Source of the DNA: Planctomycetaceae bacterium
GTDB lineage: Bacteria; Planctomycetota; Planctomycetia; Pirellulales; Thermoguttaceae
NCBI GenBank assembly: GCA_009776995.1
Contig: WRMR01000248.1
Span: 1 to 7,395 of the forward strand
Reading direction: 5' to 3'
Length of the DNA: 7,395 nt
In this document: positions 6,806-7,395 of the stretch, piece after piece
Layout: each line of letters opens with the position of its first letter
Position numbering within the stretch: the first letter of the stretch is position 1
Program-made: the position numbers and the translations under genes
The notes under the pieces: generated by a model
The model's database searches: none
What the model was told of the DNA's origin: nothing
Seen by the model: the letters and a program-made list of their open reading frames with translations, nothing else

Positions 6806-6813
6806 CAAAAGCC

Positions 6814-6844
6814 GGAATGGAGCGCAGCGCAATGACGGGATTCC
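6814..6844. repeat. possible dispersed repeat element in pilC-pilin gap
   Basis: A segment bounded by GGAAT (6814-6818) and ATTCC (6840-6844) contains AGCGC twice in tandem (6821-6830). Its sequence resembles, from memory, a dispersed intergenic motif read on the other strand as GTCATTGCGCTGCGC. Only one copy is present in this window, so its repetitive nature cannot be shown here. Confidence 0.25.
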
Positions 6845-6870
6845 TCGTGAGTTGCGACGCGCAGCATGAT

Positions 6871-6895
6871 AGGGTGATCACGGCGTGACCACCCT
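6871..6895. promoter_or_regulatory. 25-base near-perfect dyad in pilin leader
   Basis: AGGGTGATCACG and CGTGACCACCCT are reverse complements apart from one A/C mismatch, around a central G. The result is either a protein-binding operator-like palindrome or an RNA hairpin with an 11-bp stem interrupted by one mismatch and a three-base loop. It lies 53 bases before the pilin start codon. No T-tract follows, so a standard terminator is unlikely. Its position suits control of pilin expression or stabilisation of processed pilin mRNA, which is inference. Confidence 0.5.
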
Positions 6896-6937
6896 GTCCG
6901 AAACATTGCGATGTCGTCGTAAATACAACATTTCTAT

Positions 6938-6942
6938 GGAGA
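6938..6942 (+). promoter_or_regulatory. ribosome binding site of the prepilin gene
   Basis: GGAGA is placed six bases before ATG 6949. It decides the start of the pilin gene in the frame that encodes the prepilin signal, against an unrelated overlapping frame beginning at 6885. Confidence 0.65.
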
Positions 6943-6948
6943 ATAATC

Positions 6949-7395
6949 ATGTCATCTTATTATCATGGACCAGGGCGGCAACAATCCCGTCGCGGCTTTA
7001 CGCTCGTCGAGCTTTTGGTCGTCATTGTCATCATCGGGATTCTGGCATCGTTAGTCTTTATCGGTGGGCGGGAGGCTATGCGTGCCGTTCAGCGCGGGGG
7101 CATCAAGGCGCAAATCTCGCAGGTGAGTACCGCTTTGACAATATACCAACAACAATTCGGCGAGTTTCCGCCGGATTTTTCGGACGAAGCCGCCGTGATG
7201 CGGCATGTGCGCAAACGCTGGCCGAATTGGCAGAATGCTCCGAAGAGCTTTGACGAGTTTTGCGACATGATTCAGGCCAGTGGTGCAGGATATAACTTCA
7301 AAGTTCTCACGGCCGGAGATTTACCGTCGGGCGATCCTTGTGAGTACAAGTCGCGCGGAGCACATATCTGGGCACTTGCGTTTTGGCTTGGTGGA
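6949..7395 (+). CDS. type IV prepilin / pseudopilin, 3' truncated by window end
   Basis: Fibre subunit or minor pseudopilin; 149 codons are visible and the frame is open at the right edge. The N-terminus is a textbook class III signal: a 16-residue basic leader ending SRRG, cleavage expected between Gly16 and Phe17, FTLVELL with Glu at mature position 5 (residue 21), and a hydrophobic helix to about residue 39 that anchors the subunit before assembly and forms the fibre core. The following GIKAQISQVSTALTIYQQQFGEFPPD resembles the alpha-helix and early loop of GspG/PilA-like proteins. Cysteines fall near residues 105 and 131. The visible part ends with WALAFWLGG, which recalls a motif in planctomycete pseudopilin-like proteins (from memory). 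It is preceded by GGAGA and lies 174 bases after pilC. Major versus minor subunit cannot be decided without the rest, so no symbol is given. Confidence 0.92.
   Translation, partial: MSSYYHGPGRQQSRRGFTLVELLVVIVIIGILASLVFIGGREAMRAVQRGGIKAQISQVSTALTIYQQQFGEFPPDFSDEAAVMRHVRKRWPNWQNAPKSFDEFCDMIQASGAGYNFKVLTAGDLPSGDPCEYKSRGAHIWALAFWLGG

Noticed and set aside
5407..6906. 499-codon open frame on the - strand covering all of pilC
   Set aside because: It is exactly antisense to a well-supported membrane protein gene. Its translation is rich in His, Arg and Asp without domains, as expected from reading GTC/GAC/CTG-type codons backwards.
6885..7253. 122-codon + strand frame overlapping the pilin start
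   Set aside because: It starts within the 25-base dyad and is out of frame with the prepilin signal. The frame from 6949 encodes a textbook prepilin and has a good ribosome binding site.
1..7395. CRISPR array, transposon, tRNA or rRNA
   Set aside because: Looked for and not seen. The heptad arrays lack the long repeats and unique spacers of CRISPR, and no transposase-like frame or structured RNA gene is recognisable.

Overview
The window carries a cluster of type IV pilus / type II secretion-like genes, all on the + strand. In order it holds a first PilB/GspE-type assembly ATPase (454-2163), a PilT retraction ATPase (2426-3526), a second PilB/GspE-type ATPase (3624-5342), the inner-membrane platform protein PilC/GspF (5431-6774), and the first 149 codons of a type IV prepilin or pseudopilin that runs off the right edge (6949-7395). 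I see no gene on the - strand. The long antisense reading frames are shadows of the real genes.

The organism is most likely a member of the Planctomycetota. This is an inference from remembered family features: the order ATPase - PilT - ATPase - PilC - pilin, the RQAPN sequence before Walker B in the first ATPase, an extra hydrophobic insertion in the second PilC domain followed by an NMVDVGEQTGEL stretch, and a FWLGG motif at the end of the visible pilin sequence. No search was run, so the phylum is probable rather than proven.

Together the genes would build and retract a pilus-like fibre. The prepilin is cleaved after Gly16 by a prepilin peptidase not seen here. PilC forms the membrane platform. 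One or both hexameric PilB-type ATPases drive extension, and PilT drives depolymerisation. Two assembly ATPases with one visible platform gene raises the question of whether they work at different times or on different machines. The second ATPase keeps MshEN-like (c-di-GMP-binding type) N-terminal motifs, while the first has lost several of those positions.

The left 453 bases hold no convincing gene. Positions 9-134 are a degenerate period-7 repeat, and the rest is AT-rich leader with a weak promoter candidate. The most unusual feature is that similar heptanucleotide arrays, with different unit sequences, begin 0 to 5 bases after the stop codons of pilT, the second ATPase gene and pilC. The 262-base AT-rich gap before pilT lacks such an array and instead holds a stem-loop and a weak promoter candidate. 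A near-perfect 25-base dyad lies in the leader of the pilin gene.
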